From an uncultured Desulfobulbaceae bacterium (lineage in GTDB: Bacteria; Desulfobacterota; Desulfobulbia; Desulfobulbales; Desulfocapsaceae), in contig CAISPV010000110.1 of NCBI GenBank assembly GCA_903887485.1, forward strand, positions 1 to 64,000: DNA of 64,000 nucleotides, read 5' to 3'. Shown in pieces: positions 43,648 through 52,817 of this stretch (positions are counted from its first letter, which is position 1; every line of letters begins with the position of its first letter). The notes under the pieces are model-generated. The model saw nothing but the letters and a program-made list of their open reading frames with translations. It made no database searches and was not told the DNA's origin. Both the position numbers and the translations under genes were made by a program.

Positions 43648-43889
43648 TCGTCCTCGTCCCATGAGGATTGACTAGGAAGTCCACCGTCCAGGAGGATGTC
43701 ATCTCCCGTCGCAGCCATGCACTTGAACTTTTCGTCCCAGCCCTGGCGGGGAAATGATGCTGAGCGAATAATTAACTTTTCGCCCTCAACTTGAAGCTCA
43801 ACATCCGGCCCCAAATGGCACTGTTCAATGATAACTTTCGGGATTCTGATTCCCTGTGAATTTCCGATACGAACAATACTTGTACGCAT
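43635..43889 (-). CDS. mazE: MazE/AbrB-type antitoxin
   Basis: 84 residues. The N-terminal swapped-hairpin DNA-binding domain reads SIVRIGNSQGIRIPKVIIEQ, and an acidic, Trp-rich tail (SSWDEDEWQW) binds the toxin. It probably represses its own promoter upstream of 43889. The pair lies in an island between the bioC fragment and a transposase, consistent with mobility. Confidence 0.9.
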   Translation of the reverse strand: MRTSIVRIGNSQGIRIPKVIIEQCHLGPDVELQVEGEKLIIRSASFPRQGWDEKFKCMAATGDDILLDGGLPSQSSWDEDEWQW

Positions 43890-43970
43890 ACCTTCCTCCT
43901 ATGTCAGAACTGACTTTAAATAGATACATTGTAATTACATGGGGAGGATATTTCAAGCAAATTTCCGCAA

Positions 43971-44791
43971 AATAGGGTCAGAGTAAAAAAACTTTTTCTT
44001 TACGCCATCCTGCTGGCCGCCCCCTCTTATTAGGTGTCAGCCGTCTGCCGGTCAATGCCCCTATCTCTTCTTTAAATCGGTCATTCCCAACGGCCATACC
44101 TTTATGAGTGTCGCGCCGAATCTCTTCCAATAACTCGCCTTCTATGTGATGGGTGAAAAGCTCACGATAATTTTCCAGCCTTTCAGGAATCGAGATTCCC
44201 AATGATAGATACTCCTGGTGGGGTGTGCATAAATCTGAACTCTTTCCCATTCCATTTATTTGGTAACTGGACCAGCGGTATTCTCCAGGGCTTGCCACAA
44301 TTCCTGTCCGAACAGGATTGAGTTCAATATATTTATATAATTCCAGTAGATAACGATCTGACTGTACCAGACAAGATTTAAATCTGCCTTCCCACAGGGT
44401 GCCGCTACGATGATATTCAAAGTTGAAATATTGAACATATCTACGCCCCAATGACTGCATCATTCGACTTACGCCACCCTCCTGTCTGGGGGTACACAAT
44501 AAATGAACATGGTTTGTCATCATCACCCAGGCATGGACTTCTACGTTGTACTTTTTTGAATATTCTTGAAGCCAACCCGCATAGGCCGCGTGATCTTCAT
44601 CAGAAACAAAACAAACCTGACGATTATTTCCGCGCTGGATAACATGAACCGGTATATCTGCTGGAGCTATTCTTGAAAGTCGAGCCACTTTATTCCCGCT
44701 ATCTGATTTGATAAGAGTCTCAATTCTATGTGTGATGAGTCTGCGTCTCACCATGTCTAAATGCAAGATTTAATTTAACTCTGACCCTATT
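43971..44791 (-). mobile_element. RAYT transposase unit with short inverted terminal motifs
   Basis: 'aatagggtcagagtaaa' at 43971-43987 is mirrored by 'tttaactctgaccctatt' at 44774-44791, enclosing one transposase gene. The same end sequence occurs at 44818-44838, twice at 46316-46350, and degenerately at 20884. It therefore travels with the transposase and its relics. Confidence 0.75.
43978..44766 (-). CDS. REP-associated tyrosine transposase (Y1_Tnp/RAYT)
   Basis: 262-residue HUH single-strand transposase. The HxH metal pair is in VMMTNHVHLLCT, a conserved Tyr region in SLGRRYVQYFNFEYHRSGTL, and EGRFKSCLVQSDRYLLELY is the family signature. The start DIPVHVIQRGNNRQVCF matches the relic at 20967. 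Complete and apparently intact, with terminal motifs on both sides. The ATG at 44766 falls right after the conserved 5' flank 'ttaaattaaatcttgc'. Confidence 0.92.
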   Translation of the reverse strand: MHLDMVRRRLITHRIETLIKSDSGNKVARLSRIAPADIPVHVIQRGNNRQVCFVSDEDHAAYAGWLQEYSKKYNVEVHAWVMMTNHVHLLCTPRQEGGVSRMMQSLGRRYVQYFNFEYHRSGTLWEGRFKSCLVQSDRYLLELYKYIELNPVRTGIVASPGEYRWSSYQINGMGKSSDLCTPHQEYLSLGISIPERLENYRELFTHHIEGELLEEIRRDTHKGMAVGNDRFKEEIGALTGRRLTPNKRGRPAGWRKEKVFLL

Positions 44792-44894
44792 TACTCCACA
44801 CGACCTTGCCCGGCCGCACTTTTACTCTGACCCCCTTTATTACGACTTTTTAACTTTTATTCTACGATTGGCGATTGGAGTAATCGTGGCGATG

Positions 44895-45458
44895 TTACTT
44901 ATTATTTAAAAAACGAGCAAAATTATAATTATTTTCGATCCAGTCAAAAACTGATTTGATTTGGTCAGGCGATGCACAATCTTTAAAATCAACAAAGGAC
45001 TGCGTTCGTGTTGCCAGGTAAGAATCTATATTTTTACTGTCCTCAGAAAAAGAAGCTACAACATTTTCACCAAGCCAATGCCAGTCAAGATTGGTTGAGT
45101 CAAACTTAAAAGATTGGTTTGTACAATGGTTTGGGATTGCTAGGTTTCCATATAAAATATCCCAGTTTATGAAACCACGTAATTGTTTTTTAGTATTAGG
45201 ATCTTTTATTAAATTGACATAACGAAGAGAAAGACCTCTTTTATCTTTATCAAAATATATTGTTTGAAATTCTTGCATGATAGAAAGATCGTGTTTTTTC
45301 CAGTCCAGCTTTTGGTTAATTGATGCGGTTTCTGTTTGTATGCGAGATCCAAAGTAAAATATGATTAATGGGACAGCGACTGAAGCAAGTGAAGCAAGTA
45401 TCTTAGAGCAAATGTCAAAAAAATCTTGAATTTTGTCTTTGGTCAGCGTGTAGCTCAT
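44895..45458 (-). CDS. membrane-anchored protein of unknown function (integron-cassette-like ORF)
   Basis: 187 residues, strongly AT-rich. One N-terminal transmembrane helix (ILASLASVAVPLIIFYFG) is followed by a soluble, Trp/Tyr-rich domain (NWDILYGNLAIPNH; LDWHWLGENVVASF). AAGGAG lies 10 nt upstream of the ATG. No homology recognised. It reads downstream of the attC site at 45529-45623 on the - strand, as the next cassette of an array would. Its own attC is not visible and may have been lost at the transposase junction. Confidence 0.72.
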   Translation of the reverse strand: MSYTLTKDKIQDFFDICSKILASLASVAVPLIIFYFGSRIQTETASINQKLDWKKHDLSIMQEFQTIYFDKDKRGLSLRYVNLIKDPNTKKQLRGFINWDILYGNLAIPNHCTNQSFKFDSTNLDWHWLGENVVASFSEDSKNIDSYLATRTQSFVDFKDCASPDQIKSVFDWIENNYNFARFLNNK

Positions 45459-45528
45459 TTTGTTAATTCTCCTTGAGGGTTTTACGATAAAAAGTTGCGT
45501 AGATCATACCATTAGTAGTCTTGGCGTA

Positions 45529-45623
45529 ATCCAACGCTATGCATCATCAGCGGCGGCCACTGAACTAGGGCGCGAATAGCGCAACGCTACTCCCCGCCGT
45601 CTGAGTGTATGCGATTGTTAGGC
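45529..45623 (-). other. integron-type attC recombination site
   Basis: On the - strand the site opens GCCTAAC (R''), 11 nt after the stop of the 217-aa gene, and closes GTTGGAT (R'). In between, the arms form an imperfect inverted repeat (AATCGCATACACTCAGACGG against the complementary left arm, sharing GCAT, TCAG and GGCGG). Size, core boxes and position after the ORF are those of a gene-cassette attC. No integron integrase gene is in the window. Confidence 0.7.
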
Positions 45624-45634
45624 ATGCTTTCTCA

Positions 45635-46288
45635 TTATGATGCCCTTAACCTTACCGGTTTCTCTTCTCTGTACCAACGTGGGGAAAACCCTGTCTTTGG
45701 AATCTCTATAATCCCTTTTCCTTTAAATTTATCCTGATAATCAGGATAGCTCAGCATAAATACAGATGGTTTGTATTCACCATTGACCGAGAGATCGATA
45801 GATATATTATCGATAGACAGCACTGCTGCTTCTGACAATGGAAGTTCCGAAGCAAATGGAGCACAATACAATCTCAATGCCGTAGACTCCTTGTTCTTTA
45901 ATAAAACTGGTAGGAATACAGATGATTTTGTTTCTGTAGAATCAAGCGGTAGTGCAGAGTATTTAGATTCACGATTTAGCGTTTTTTGGGCATGCAGAAT
46001 AACAGGAACCTGCTTACTTGCCGAAAAACCTCGTATCGCCAGATCAGTTAATACTACATTGTCGCCACCATTGTTTGTTAATGCGATATCAATTATCAAT
46101 GATGGAAGTTCATCATTCACTTGTGTAACCGCTGGTGGAATAATTAATAATGAATACGGGGATAAATTAGCTCGCCAGTATTGGTAGAAAGAAAAGAAAA
46201 ACGCAAGACAGGAAATGGTTATCGCAACCCATGGAGCCATAGCAAAATCCTTTATTGGTATTGTATAATTTCTGATCCAATGCCCCAT
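45635..46288 (-). CDS. gene-cassette protein of unknown function, one TM helix
   Basis: 217 residues, AT-rich. One transmembrane helix near the start (WVAITISCLAFFFSFYQYW), then a β-rich extracytoplasmic-type domain (LIIDIALTNNGGDNVVLTDL) that resembles an immunoglobulin-like fold. Its stop is 11 nt before an attC core site, as expected for an integron cassette. Family unknown. The upstream cassette boundary is missing; a transposase relic begins within ~60 nt. Confidence 0.72.
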   Translation of the reverse strand: MGHWIRNYTIPIKDFAMAPWVAITISCLAFFFSFYQYWRANLSPYSLLIIPPAVTQVNDELPSLIIDIALTNNGGDNVVLTDLAIRGFSASKQVPVILHAQKTLNRESKYSALPLDSTETKSSVFLPVLLKNKESTALRLYCAPFASELPLSEAAVLSIDNISIDLSVNGEYKPSVFMLSYPDYQDKFKGKGIIEIPKTGFSPRWYREEKPVRLRAS

Positions 46289-46315
46289 CGCAATGACTCT
46301 TATTGGTATCGAAGC

Positions 46316-46436
46316 GAAATAGGGTCAGCGAAATAGGGTCAGAGTAAAATTAAACTTTCTCTTTACGCCATCCTGATGGCCGCCTCCTCTTATTATTAGA
46401 TTTTAGCCGTCTGCGTGTCAATGCCTCTTTAGATTG
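46316..46436 (-). pseudogene. C-terminal relic of a RAYT transposase
   Basis: The - strand reads KEALTRRRLKSNNKRRRPSG then WRKEKV and stop, aligning to the last residues of the intact transposase (GALTGRRLTPNKRGRPAGWR). It carries the terminal motif 'aatagggtcagagtaaa' and a second partial copy. Truncated at the bioC boundary. Confidence 0.85.
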
Positions 46437-46444
46437 ATGACAGA

Positions 46445-47242
46445 TTATTTCCTGCGGGCAATACAATAGATACTGACATAGCTCACCGGGACACCGTCGG
46501 CAGTGCCGAAACGGGTCAGATAGTCCCGCTCAAAAGACCGGAGGCCGGGCCTTGTCCAGCGATAGTCACGCACCCCGCCCACACCGGTGGCACGCAGGTG
46601 ATGGAGGACATCCCTGGGGGCGGGCAACCACAACCGGTTCTGCTCCGTTTCCATCTGTTCCAGAACAAAATCTTTTTCCACTAACGAGGCGATCTGCTCC
46701 GGCGTGCGGTAGCTGAGGCCGACACCGGTCAGTTCCGTAAACTCGGCCAGGGTGCCGGGGCCAAAGATGGAAAAGGCGAGGAAACCATCCCGATCCAGGG
46801 CCGGCGCCAGGCGATGCAGGAATCCCGGCAGGTCATCCAGCCACTGGAAGGTGGCGCTGGAGATGACCAGAGAAAGCCTCTCCGGCAGCGAGAGCTCTTC
46901 GATATCACCAAACCATGGCAGCAGCTTTGGCATCCTCTCTTGGGGAATCCCGGCCCTGACCGATTCCCCAAAATCAGCAACCAGATCATTGACATAAAGG
47001 GTTCCCACCCGCTGCTGCCGGCAGAGCATCCGGGTCAGCAGCCCGGTACAACAACCGATCTCCAGCACCCGCTCATAGCTGATGGCAGGGACCTGCCCGG
47101 CAAGTTCCAGCAGCCGTGCGCCGACCCGCCTCTGCACCGTCGCGTGAAGGTCATAGGTAGCCATGGCCTGCCGGAAACAGCGGGCCACCCTCTCCTTGTC
47201 CAGGGTCATGGGCTCTCTCTTCTCCCTGCTTGTGCTCATCAC
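46445..47242 (-). CDS. bioC: malonyl-ACP O-methyltransferase BioC
   Basis: SAM-dependent methyltransferase that caps malonyl-ACP to start pimelate synthesis. Motif I is VLEIGCCTGLLTRML. The family start RVARCFRQAMATYDLHATVQ and FQWLDDLPGFLHRL are typical of BioC. It is last in the biotin operon; its ATG overlaps the bioG stop by 4 nt. A fragment of its 3' end is duplicated at 43139-43258, on the far side of an island. Confidence 0.93.
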   Translation of the reverse strand: MMSTSREKREPMTLDKERVARCFRQAMATYDLHATVQRRVGARLLELAGQVPAISYERVLEIGCCTGLLTRMLCRQQRVGTLYVNDLVADFGESVRAGIPQERMPKLLPWFGDIEELSLPERLSLVISSATFQWLDDLPGFLHRLAPALDRDGFLAFSIFGPGTLAEFTELTGVGLSYRTPEQIASLVEKDFVLEQMETEQNRLWLPAPRDVLHHLRATGVGGVRDYRWTRPGLRSFERDYLTRFGTADGVPVSYVSIYCIARRK

Positions 47243-47904
47243 AGGGTGGCCACCAGCTCATCCCAGCTTTGCCAGCCATAAAAGGGGAAATGGGCCCCCT
47301 CGATCCTGTGCACCTTTTTCCCCTGCCAGAAGGCGAGCTGATTAGCGGTGGGCACCACCAGATCCTTATCGGCAATCACAACCTGGGTGTAGATCGCATC
47401 CTCAGCCGGCCAGCAGCTCACCTGCCCATGCAGGGCCGCAAGCTCCAGACGCTGATTCTTCACCGACCGCTGTGGTTGATTTTTGAGAAAGGTATCGACG
47501 CTCCGATGATCCCGGCACATGCGACGGTAGAACTTCAGACGGCTGGCCTCACTGAACTGCGCCAGGGTGGCCTCATAGAGTAACACCGGAATACCGAACT
47601 GGTCATGGATGGGACAGAGGGTGCCGTTGACGGCAATCGCCTTCCGCAAGCGATGCGACCAGGGCTGGAATATCTGCTGTCCGGCCCACACCCCCATGGA
47701 CCAGGAGATGAGGACGATATCCTGATAGCTTCCGAACAGGGTCTCAAGATCACAGTCAAGGCTCAGATCGTAATAATCGAAGAACATGAGCAGATCATAA
47801 TCCCGGATGCCAATGGGCTGAAACGGGGTGGCGTCCATCCCCCAGCCATTACAGAAAATGATCAACCGCTCCTGCCGGCGCTGGTGCAGCCAGGCGGTTT
47901 TCAT
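47239..47904 (-). CDS. bioG: pimeloyl-ACP methyl ester esterase BioG
   Basis: 221-residue DUF452/BioG α/β-hydrolase that removes the methyl cap from pimeloyl-ACP methyl ester, taking the place of BioH. Signature: LIIFCNGWGMDATPF, the nucleophile in LISWSMGVWAG, and the C-terminal His in EGAHFPFYGW. Overlapping both neighbours (bioF, bioC) by 4 nt, it is tightly coupled. Confidence 0.92.
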   Translation of the reverse strand: MKTAWLHQRRQERLIIFCNGWGMDATPFQPIGIRDYDLLMFFDYYDLSLDCDLETLFGSYQDIVLISWSMGVWAGQQIFQPWSHRLRKAIAVNGTLCPIHDQFGIPVLLYEATLAQFSEASRLKFYRRMCRDHRSVDTFLKNQPQRSVKNQRLELAALHGQVSCWPAEDAIYTQVVIADKDLVVPTANQLAFWQGKKVHRIEGAHFPFYGWQSWDELVATL

Positions 47905-49112
47905 CGGGTGTCCCCTCCCCCTGTCCGGCCCCGAGAGCTGACGGCGAGTTCACGGGCAAAGATCTCGGGAAGCCCCTGCAGATCCGGCCAGCTCATATCC
48001 GCAGTCAGAGACAGACGGAAACGGGCCGTGCCTTCCGGGACGGCAGGCGGGCGCACCGGAAAGATAAGGAAACCATGATCCTGGAGCTTTGCGGCCAGTC
48101 TCACCGCTTGCCGGTCAGCGCCGATAATCAGCGGGATGATATTGGTATCCCCGCCTGTGGGCAGACCGTGCTGCTGCAGGGCCTGACGCAGTTGAAGGGA
48201 GAGAGCGGCCAGATGACGCCGTTGTTCGCCCATGGTCTGCTGATGGTGAAAGACAAAGCGATTCCAGTTGAGCACCACCGGCGGCAGGGCGGTGGTGAAG
48301 ATCAGCGACCGGCTGTGATTGATCAGATAGTCATGGATATCCTGACCACAAATGACAAAGGCGCCGATAGAGGCAAAGGCCTTGCCGAAAGTGCCCATCA
48401 GCAGGTCGATATCCGCGACAACTCCCTGCTCCTCCGCCTTGCCAAGTCCGCACTCCCCATAGAGGCCGACCGCATGGGCCTCATCCACATAGAGCAAGGC
48501 ATCAAACTCTTTTTTCAACTGCACCAACCGGGCAAGGTCGGCCACGTCGCCATCCATACTGAAAACCGACTCGGAGACAATCACCACCCGCTCATAATGG
48601 TGGCGATATGTGGCCAGCAGACGCTCAAGCTGGTTATAATCACAGTGGGCAAAGCGTTTATGGGCGGCCCGGCAGAGCTGCATGCCGTCATGGATGGAGG
48701 CATGATTGAGCTTATCGGAAAGGATCAGATCATTTTTACTGAGCAGGGCCGGCAGGATGCCGATATTGGCATGATAGCCGGAGTTGAACAACAGGGCAGC
48801 GGGACGCCCATAGGCCAGGGCCAGATCCTGCTCCAGTTGATGGGCCAGATCGGTATCACCTGCAAGCAGCCGGGAAGAGGCCGCGCCCAGGCCGTAGCCC
48901 TCAAGCAGGTTCCCCGCATCCATCCCCTCATAAAAGCGGCGGAGCAGAGAGGCATCTCCGGCCAGACCCAGATAATCATTGGAGGTCAGATTCAGCAGCT
49001 CTTGTCCCTGACACTGAACATGGCTGCCTTGGCGACCGGCAAGGGGCCTGAGCTGCCGCAGTCGTCCGCTTTCCTGGAGCCGGGCCAGCTCTTCCTTATA
49101 ATCAGCGCTCAT
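47901..49112 (-). CDS. bioF: 8-amino-7-oxononanoate synthase BioF
   Basis: PLP enzyme condensing pimeloyl-ACP with alanine. [15 protein letters not shown] at the start, [22 protein letters not shown]-type segment ([14 protein letters not shown]) and the PLP lysine in [15 protein letters not shown] are all present. 403 residues, normal length. Overlaps bioA (49109-49112) and bioG. Confidence 0.95.
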   Translation of the reverse strand: MSADYKEELARLQESGRLRQLRPLAGRQGSHVQCQGQELLNLTSNDYLGLAGDASLLRRFYEGMDAGNLLEGYGLGAASSRLLAGDTDLAHQLEQDLALAYGRPAALLFNSGYHANIGILPALLSKNDLILSDKLNHASIHDGMQLCRAAHKRFAHCDYNQLERLLATYRHHYERVVIVSESVFSMDGDVADLARLVQLKKEFDALLYVDEAHAVGLYGECGLGKAEEQGVVADIDLLMGTFGKAFASIGAFVICGQDIHDYLINHSRSLIFTTALPPVVLNWNRFVFHHQQTMGEQRRHLAALSLQLRQALQQHGLPTGGDTNIIPLIIGADRQAVRLAAKLQDHGFLIFPVRPPAVPEGTARFRLSLTADMSWPDLQGLPEIFARELAVSSRGRTGGGDTR

Positions 49113-50401
49113 AGCCGCCCCTCACCCGCCACCACCTGAACAATAGCCGCAGTCAGGATCTGCAGATCAACGGCCGTGATACAGTAGGGCGGCATCACAT
49201 AGACCAGACGGCCAAAGGGCCGCACCCAGACCCCGCGCTCGACAAAGGCCGCCTGCATCTCACGCATTGCCACCGGCTTCTTCAGCTCCACCACGCCGAT
49301 GGCCCCCAGCACCCGGACATCCGCAACCTGCGCCAGTTCCCGGCACGGCGCCAGCCCCTGTTCCAGCAGCCGCGCAATCCGGGCCACCTGCTGTTGCCAG
49401 TCAGATTCGACTAGGAGCCGAATCGAGGCACAGGCGACATGACAGGCCAGGGGATTGGCCATGAAGGTCGGGCCATGCATAAAGACGCCGGGCTTGCCCT
49501 GGGAGACACCCCGGCCCACCTCGGAGGTAGCCAGGACCGCGGCCAGGGTCATGGTCCCGCCGGTCAAGGCCTTGCCCAGACACATGATATCAGGGCTGAT
49601 CCCGGCATGATCGCAGGCAAAGAGGGCGCCGCTGCGGCCAAAACCAGTGGCAATCTCATCGGCAATCAGCAGCACGCCATAGGTATCGCAGAGGTACCGC
49701 ACCTGCCGCAGATATTCGGGGTGATAAAAACGCATGCCGCCAGCGCCCTGAACAATGGGTTCGAGGATCACCGCGCCCAACTCCTGATGGCGCTGCTCGA
49801 TCAACCGCGCAAACGAGGCGATATCGCGGTCATCCCAATCGTGTGAAAATGTACATTCGGGCCGATCGGCAAAGAAATATTGGGGCAGGACACCGGCAAA
49901 GAGTTGGTGCATGCCCCCCACCGGATCAGAAACCGACATGGCATGAAAGGTATCCCCATGATAGCCGCCCCGGATAGTGAGAAAGCGGCAACGCTCGGGA
50001 TGGCCGGCTGCATACTGATACTGGATGGCCATCTTCATAGCCACCTCGACTGCCACCGACCCCGAATCGCAGAGGAAGACCTTGTCAAGGCCCGCCGGGG
50101 TCATCTCCACCAGCAGCCTGGCCAGCTCCACCGCCGGGGTATGGGTGAGCCCGCCGAACATTACATGGGACATCCTGGCCGCCTGTTCCTGCAGGGCCTG
50201 AACCAGGGCCGGATGACTGTAGCCATGAATCGCCGACCACCAGGAGGCCATACCGTCAATCAGCTCCCGGCCATCCATGAGGCGGATGCGCACCCCGGCA
50301 GCCGATTCCACCGGATAGACCGGCAAGGGATCGGACATGGAGGTATAGGGATGCCAGAGATGCTCCCGGTCGTAATTGAGAAGGGTTTGGGTGTCCATCA
50401 A
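49109..50401 (-). CDS. bioA: adenosylmethionine-8-amino-7-oxononanoate aminotransferase BioA
   Basis: Class III aminotransferase. [15 protein letters not shown] is the classical BioA N-terminus, with [15 protein letters not shown] and the PLP lysine in [17 protein letters not shown]. 430 residues, full length. Lies 27 nt after bioB and overlaps bioF. Confidence 0.95.
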   Translation of the reverse strand: MMDTQTLLNYDREHLWHPYTSMSDPLPVYPVESAAGVRIRLMDGRELIDGMASWWSAIHGYSHPALVQALQEQAARMSHVMFGGLTHTPAVELARLLVEMTPAGLDKVFLCDSGSVAVEVAMKMAIQYQYAAGHPERCRFLTIRGGYHGDTFHAMSVSDPVGGMHQLFAGVLPQYFFADRPECTFSHDWDDRDIASFARLIEQRHQELGAVILEPIVQGAGGMRFYHPEYLRQVRYLCDTYGVLLIADEIATGFGRSGALFACDHAGISPDIMCLGKALTGGTMTLAAVLATSEVGRGVSQGKPGVFMHGPTFMANPLACHVACASIRLLVESDWQQQVARIARLLEQGLAPCRELAQVADVRVLGAIGVVELKKPVAMREMQAAFVERGVWVRPFGRLVYVMPPYCITAVDLQILTAAIVQVVAGEGRL

Positions 50402-50428
50402 GGTGAATATTTCAGTGGTCAGGCTGTT

Positions 50429-51385
50429 TTAAAACCGGAATCCCATCTTGCCAATTGCTTGCAGATCCTGTTCCAGACCGTTGCCGGCCGTGGTCAGATA
50501 GTTGCCGACAATGGCGCCGTTGGCCCCGGCCCCAAAGCATTGATACTGATCCGGCCCGAACTGATTGCGGCCGCCAGCCAGACGGATAACCGCCTGCGGG
50601 TTGATCAGACGGAACATGGCGATGGTGCGCAGGACCTCGGGAAAAGAGATGGGTTCCACTTCGGCCATAGGGGTCCCGGCAATGGGGGTCAGGATATTGA
50701 TGGGGATAGACATGACCGCAAGTTCCCGCAGCTCAAAGGCCAGTTGCAGGCGCTGCTCCCGGCTTTCGCCCATGCCGATGATGCCGCCGGAACAGATATC
50801 CATGCCCGCCGCCCGGGCCAGAAGAATGGTCTCCACCTTTTCTTCCCAGGTATGGGTGGTGCACACCTGCGGAAAATAATCGCGGCAGCTCTCCAGATTG
50901 CAGTGATAACGCCGTACCCCGAAGGCGACTAATCGTTCTGCCTTGTCGCGGGTCAGCAGTCCCATGGAGGCACAGAAAAGAAGCCGTGTCTCCCGGCCAA
51001 GCTCCGTGTACAACCTCCCCAGATCCTCAAGCTGGTCGATGGCAATCGACCGGCCAGCCGTGACCAGAGACAGCCGGCGCACGCCGTGGCGGTCATTTTC
51101 CCTGGCCTGTTCCAGCGCCACCGCCGTCTCGATCTGCACATAGCTGTCAATGGCCGCCGGATAGCGGGCGGACTGGGCACAGTAGCGGCAGTCCTCGGAA
51201 CAGCGACCGGAACGGGCATTGATGATGGAGCAGAGGTCAAACGAGGTGCCATGAAAAAAGCGACAGAGTTCATCTGCCGCCAGGCATAATTCACGCAAGT
51301 CAGAACCATCGGCCAACGCCAGCGCCTGCTCATAGTTGAGTGCGCCGCCATTGTGAATCTGCTGAAGACAGCTTTGAATGCTCAT
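50429..51385 (-). CDS. bioB: biotin synthase BioB
   Basis: Radical-SAM sulfur insertion enzyme converting dethiobiotin to biotin. The SAM cluster motif is in RCSEDCRYCAQSARY, with family segments CSGGIIGMGESREQR and RLAGGRNQFG. 318 residues. First gene of bioBAFGC. No bioD is present in the window. I see no clear BirA or BioR operator in the ~50 bp upstream. Confidence 0.96.
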   Translation of the reverse strand: MSIQSCLQQIHNGGALNYEQALALADGSDLRELCLAADELCRFFHGTSFDLCSIINARSGRCSEDCRYCAQSARYPAAIDSYVQIETAVALEQARENDRHGVRRLSLVTAGRSIAIDQLEDLGRLYTELGRETRLLFCASMGLLTRDKAERLVAFGVRRYHCNLESCRDYFPQVCTTHTWEEKVETILLARAAGMDICSGGIIGMGESREQRLQLAFELRELAVMSIPINILTPIAGTPMAEVEPISFPEVLRTIAMFRLINPQAVIRLAGGRNQFGPDQYQCFGAGANGAIVGNYLTTAGNGLEQDLQAIGKMGFRF

Positions 51386-51434
51386 TGAGGAAATCTATTG
51401 ATAACGGCAGGATGCGTGTCGTCTGGCAGCGACC

Positions 51435-51887
51435 TTATTTTTTCACACTGCCAAAAGCAAACTTACTGATCAGGGATTCCAAGTCAACCGCTGACTCGGT
51501 CTCAGTCAACACGCCCCCATCAGTAAACAGTTTCTCATCACCGCCCAGGGTAAGTTGAATGAATTTATCACCAACAATCCCCTGCGATTTGACTGAGGCC
51601 ATCGAATTAACAGGAACCCGCACCCCGTTATCAATCTGCAGGGCCACATGGGCGAGATCATCCTTGCCCAGCCAGGTGTTCTTGACCTGGCCCACAACCA
51701 CCCCGGCAATCTGGATCGCCGCGCCCTTTTTAATCCCGGAGATATTGTCAAATTCGGCATTGACCACATAGCTCTTCCTCGCGCTTAAAATCCCGACCTC
51801 ACCAAGCTGCAAGGCCAGATAACCAAAGGCAAGAAAACCAGCCACCATAAAGAGACCAACAACGAATTCAAGACCATTCTGTTTCAT
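51435..51887 (-). CDS. mlaD: MlaD-type MCE-domain lipid-transport protein
   Basis: 150 residues: one N-terminal transmembrane helix (LEFVVGLFMVAGFLAFGYLA) and a single MCE domain (VVNAEFDNISGIKKGAAIQI, GVVVGQVKNTWLG). It forms the periplasmic hexameric ring of the Mla complex. Same strand as mlaF, with 131 bp between. No mlaC or mlaB follows. Confidence 0.92.
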   Translation of the reverse strand: MKQNGLEFVVGLFMVAGFLAFGYLALQLGEVGILSARKSYVVNAEFDNISGIKKGAAIQIAGVVVGQVKNTWLGKDDLAHVALQIDNGVRVPVNSMASVKSQGIVGDKFIQLTLGGDEKLFTDGGVLTETESAVDLESLISKFAFGSVKK

Positions 51888-52018
51888 TTTTCCACCATTC
51901 CATCACATAACTCTGAGACATTTCACTGATTGATTAGTACCTTAGGAATTCATTTCTTGTTTTTTATGAATGAATTTCGTGAAGGTACTTATCCCGGCAT
52001 ATTTCCCGTTTACCGGGG

Positions 52019-52807
52019 TTAGATTATACTGTTCTCTTTCACTGACTCACTGCAGCCCATTGTGCTTTCCACAAAGGCGCGGATATGCGGTTCCTGCGAT
52101 TTTTGCATGGCCTCAGGGCTGGAAAACACATCGGTTTTCCCCGCATTTAATATAACAATCTGATCAGCCAGCCGAAAGACCTTGGGGATGTCATGGCTGA
52201 CAATCACCGCCGTGTACCCAACCTGCTTCTGGGTCCTGGCAAAAAGATTATAGATATCCTCGGTCATGGCCGGATCAAGGCCGGTCGTTGGCTCATCAAA
52301 AAGCATGATCTCCGGTTTCAACTGCAAGGCCCGAGCCAGCCCGACCCGCTTGCGCATGCCGCCGCTTAACTGGGCGGGGAACTTTTCCTCATGACCGGTC
52401 AACTCAAGCTGGGTCAGCATAGCCATGACCTGTTCTCGAATCTCCTGTTCCGACTTGCTGGTTCGCTCGCGCAATGGCAGGGCCACATTCTCAAAGACAC
52501 TCAAGGAGTCAAACAGGGCCGCCCCCTGAAACAGGACCCCAAACCGGGTGCGCAACTGCTCAAGGGCCCGCCCCCGCAGGCCGGTCACGTCGTTGCCCGA
52601 AACCAGAATCCGGCCGCTGTCCACCTGCATCAGGCCAAGGATCAGCTTCAGAGTGACACTTTTCCCCTGACCGCTGCCGCCGGCAATAACGGTGGTCTTG
52701 CCGACAGGGATGGTAAAACTCACATGATCCAAGATCATCTGCCGCCCCCCATCCGTTTGGGCAAAGGATTTAACCACATCCCTGAATTCTATAGCAAATT
52801 CACTCAT
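52019..52807 (-). CDS. mlaF: MlaF-type ABC transporter ATP-binding protein
   Basis: 262 residues. Walker A is AGGSGQGKSVTLKL, the signature is LSGGMRKRVGLARAL, Walker B is MLFDEPTTGLDP, and the switch His is in IVSHDIPKVFRL. Drives the MlaE permease in phospholipid trafficking between membranes. Ten nt after mlaE; same operon. Confidence 0.95.
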   Translation of the reverse strand: MSEFAIEFRDVVKSFAQTDGGRQMILDHVSFTIPVGKTTVIAGGSGQGKSVTLKLILGLMQVDSGRILVSGNDVTGLRGRALEQLRTRFGVLFQGAALFDSLSVFENVALPLRERTSKSEQEIREQVMAMLTQLELTGHEEKFPAQLSGGMRKRVGLARALQLKPEIMLFDEPTTGLDPAMTEDIYNLFARTQKQVGYTAVIVSHDIPKVFRLADQIVILNAGKTDVFSSPEAMQKSQEPHIRAFVESTMGCSESVKENSII

Positions 52808-52817
52808 AAAACGTCAC

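Noticed and set aside
44818-44838. Operator-like motif near the transposase
   Set aside because: It is another copy of the RAYT end sequence (tttactctgacccc) rather than a regulatory site.
43318-46288. Anti-phage defence island
   Set aside because: Contains mazEF and unknown membrane proteins, but no nuclease, methylase, cyclase or other recognised defence core.
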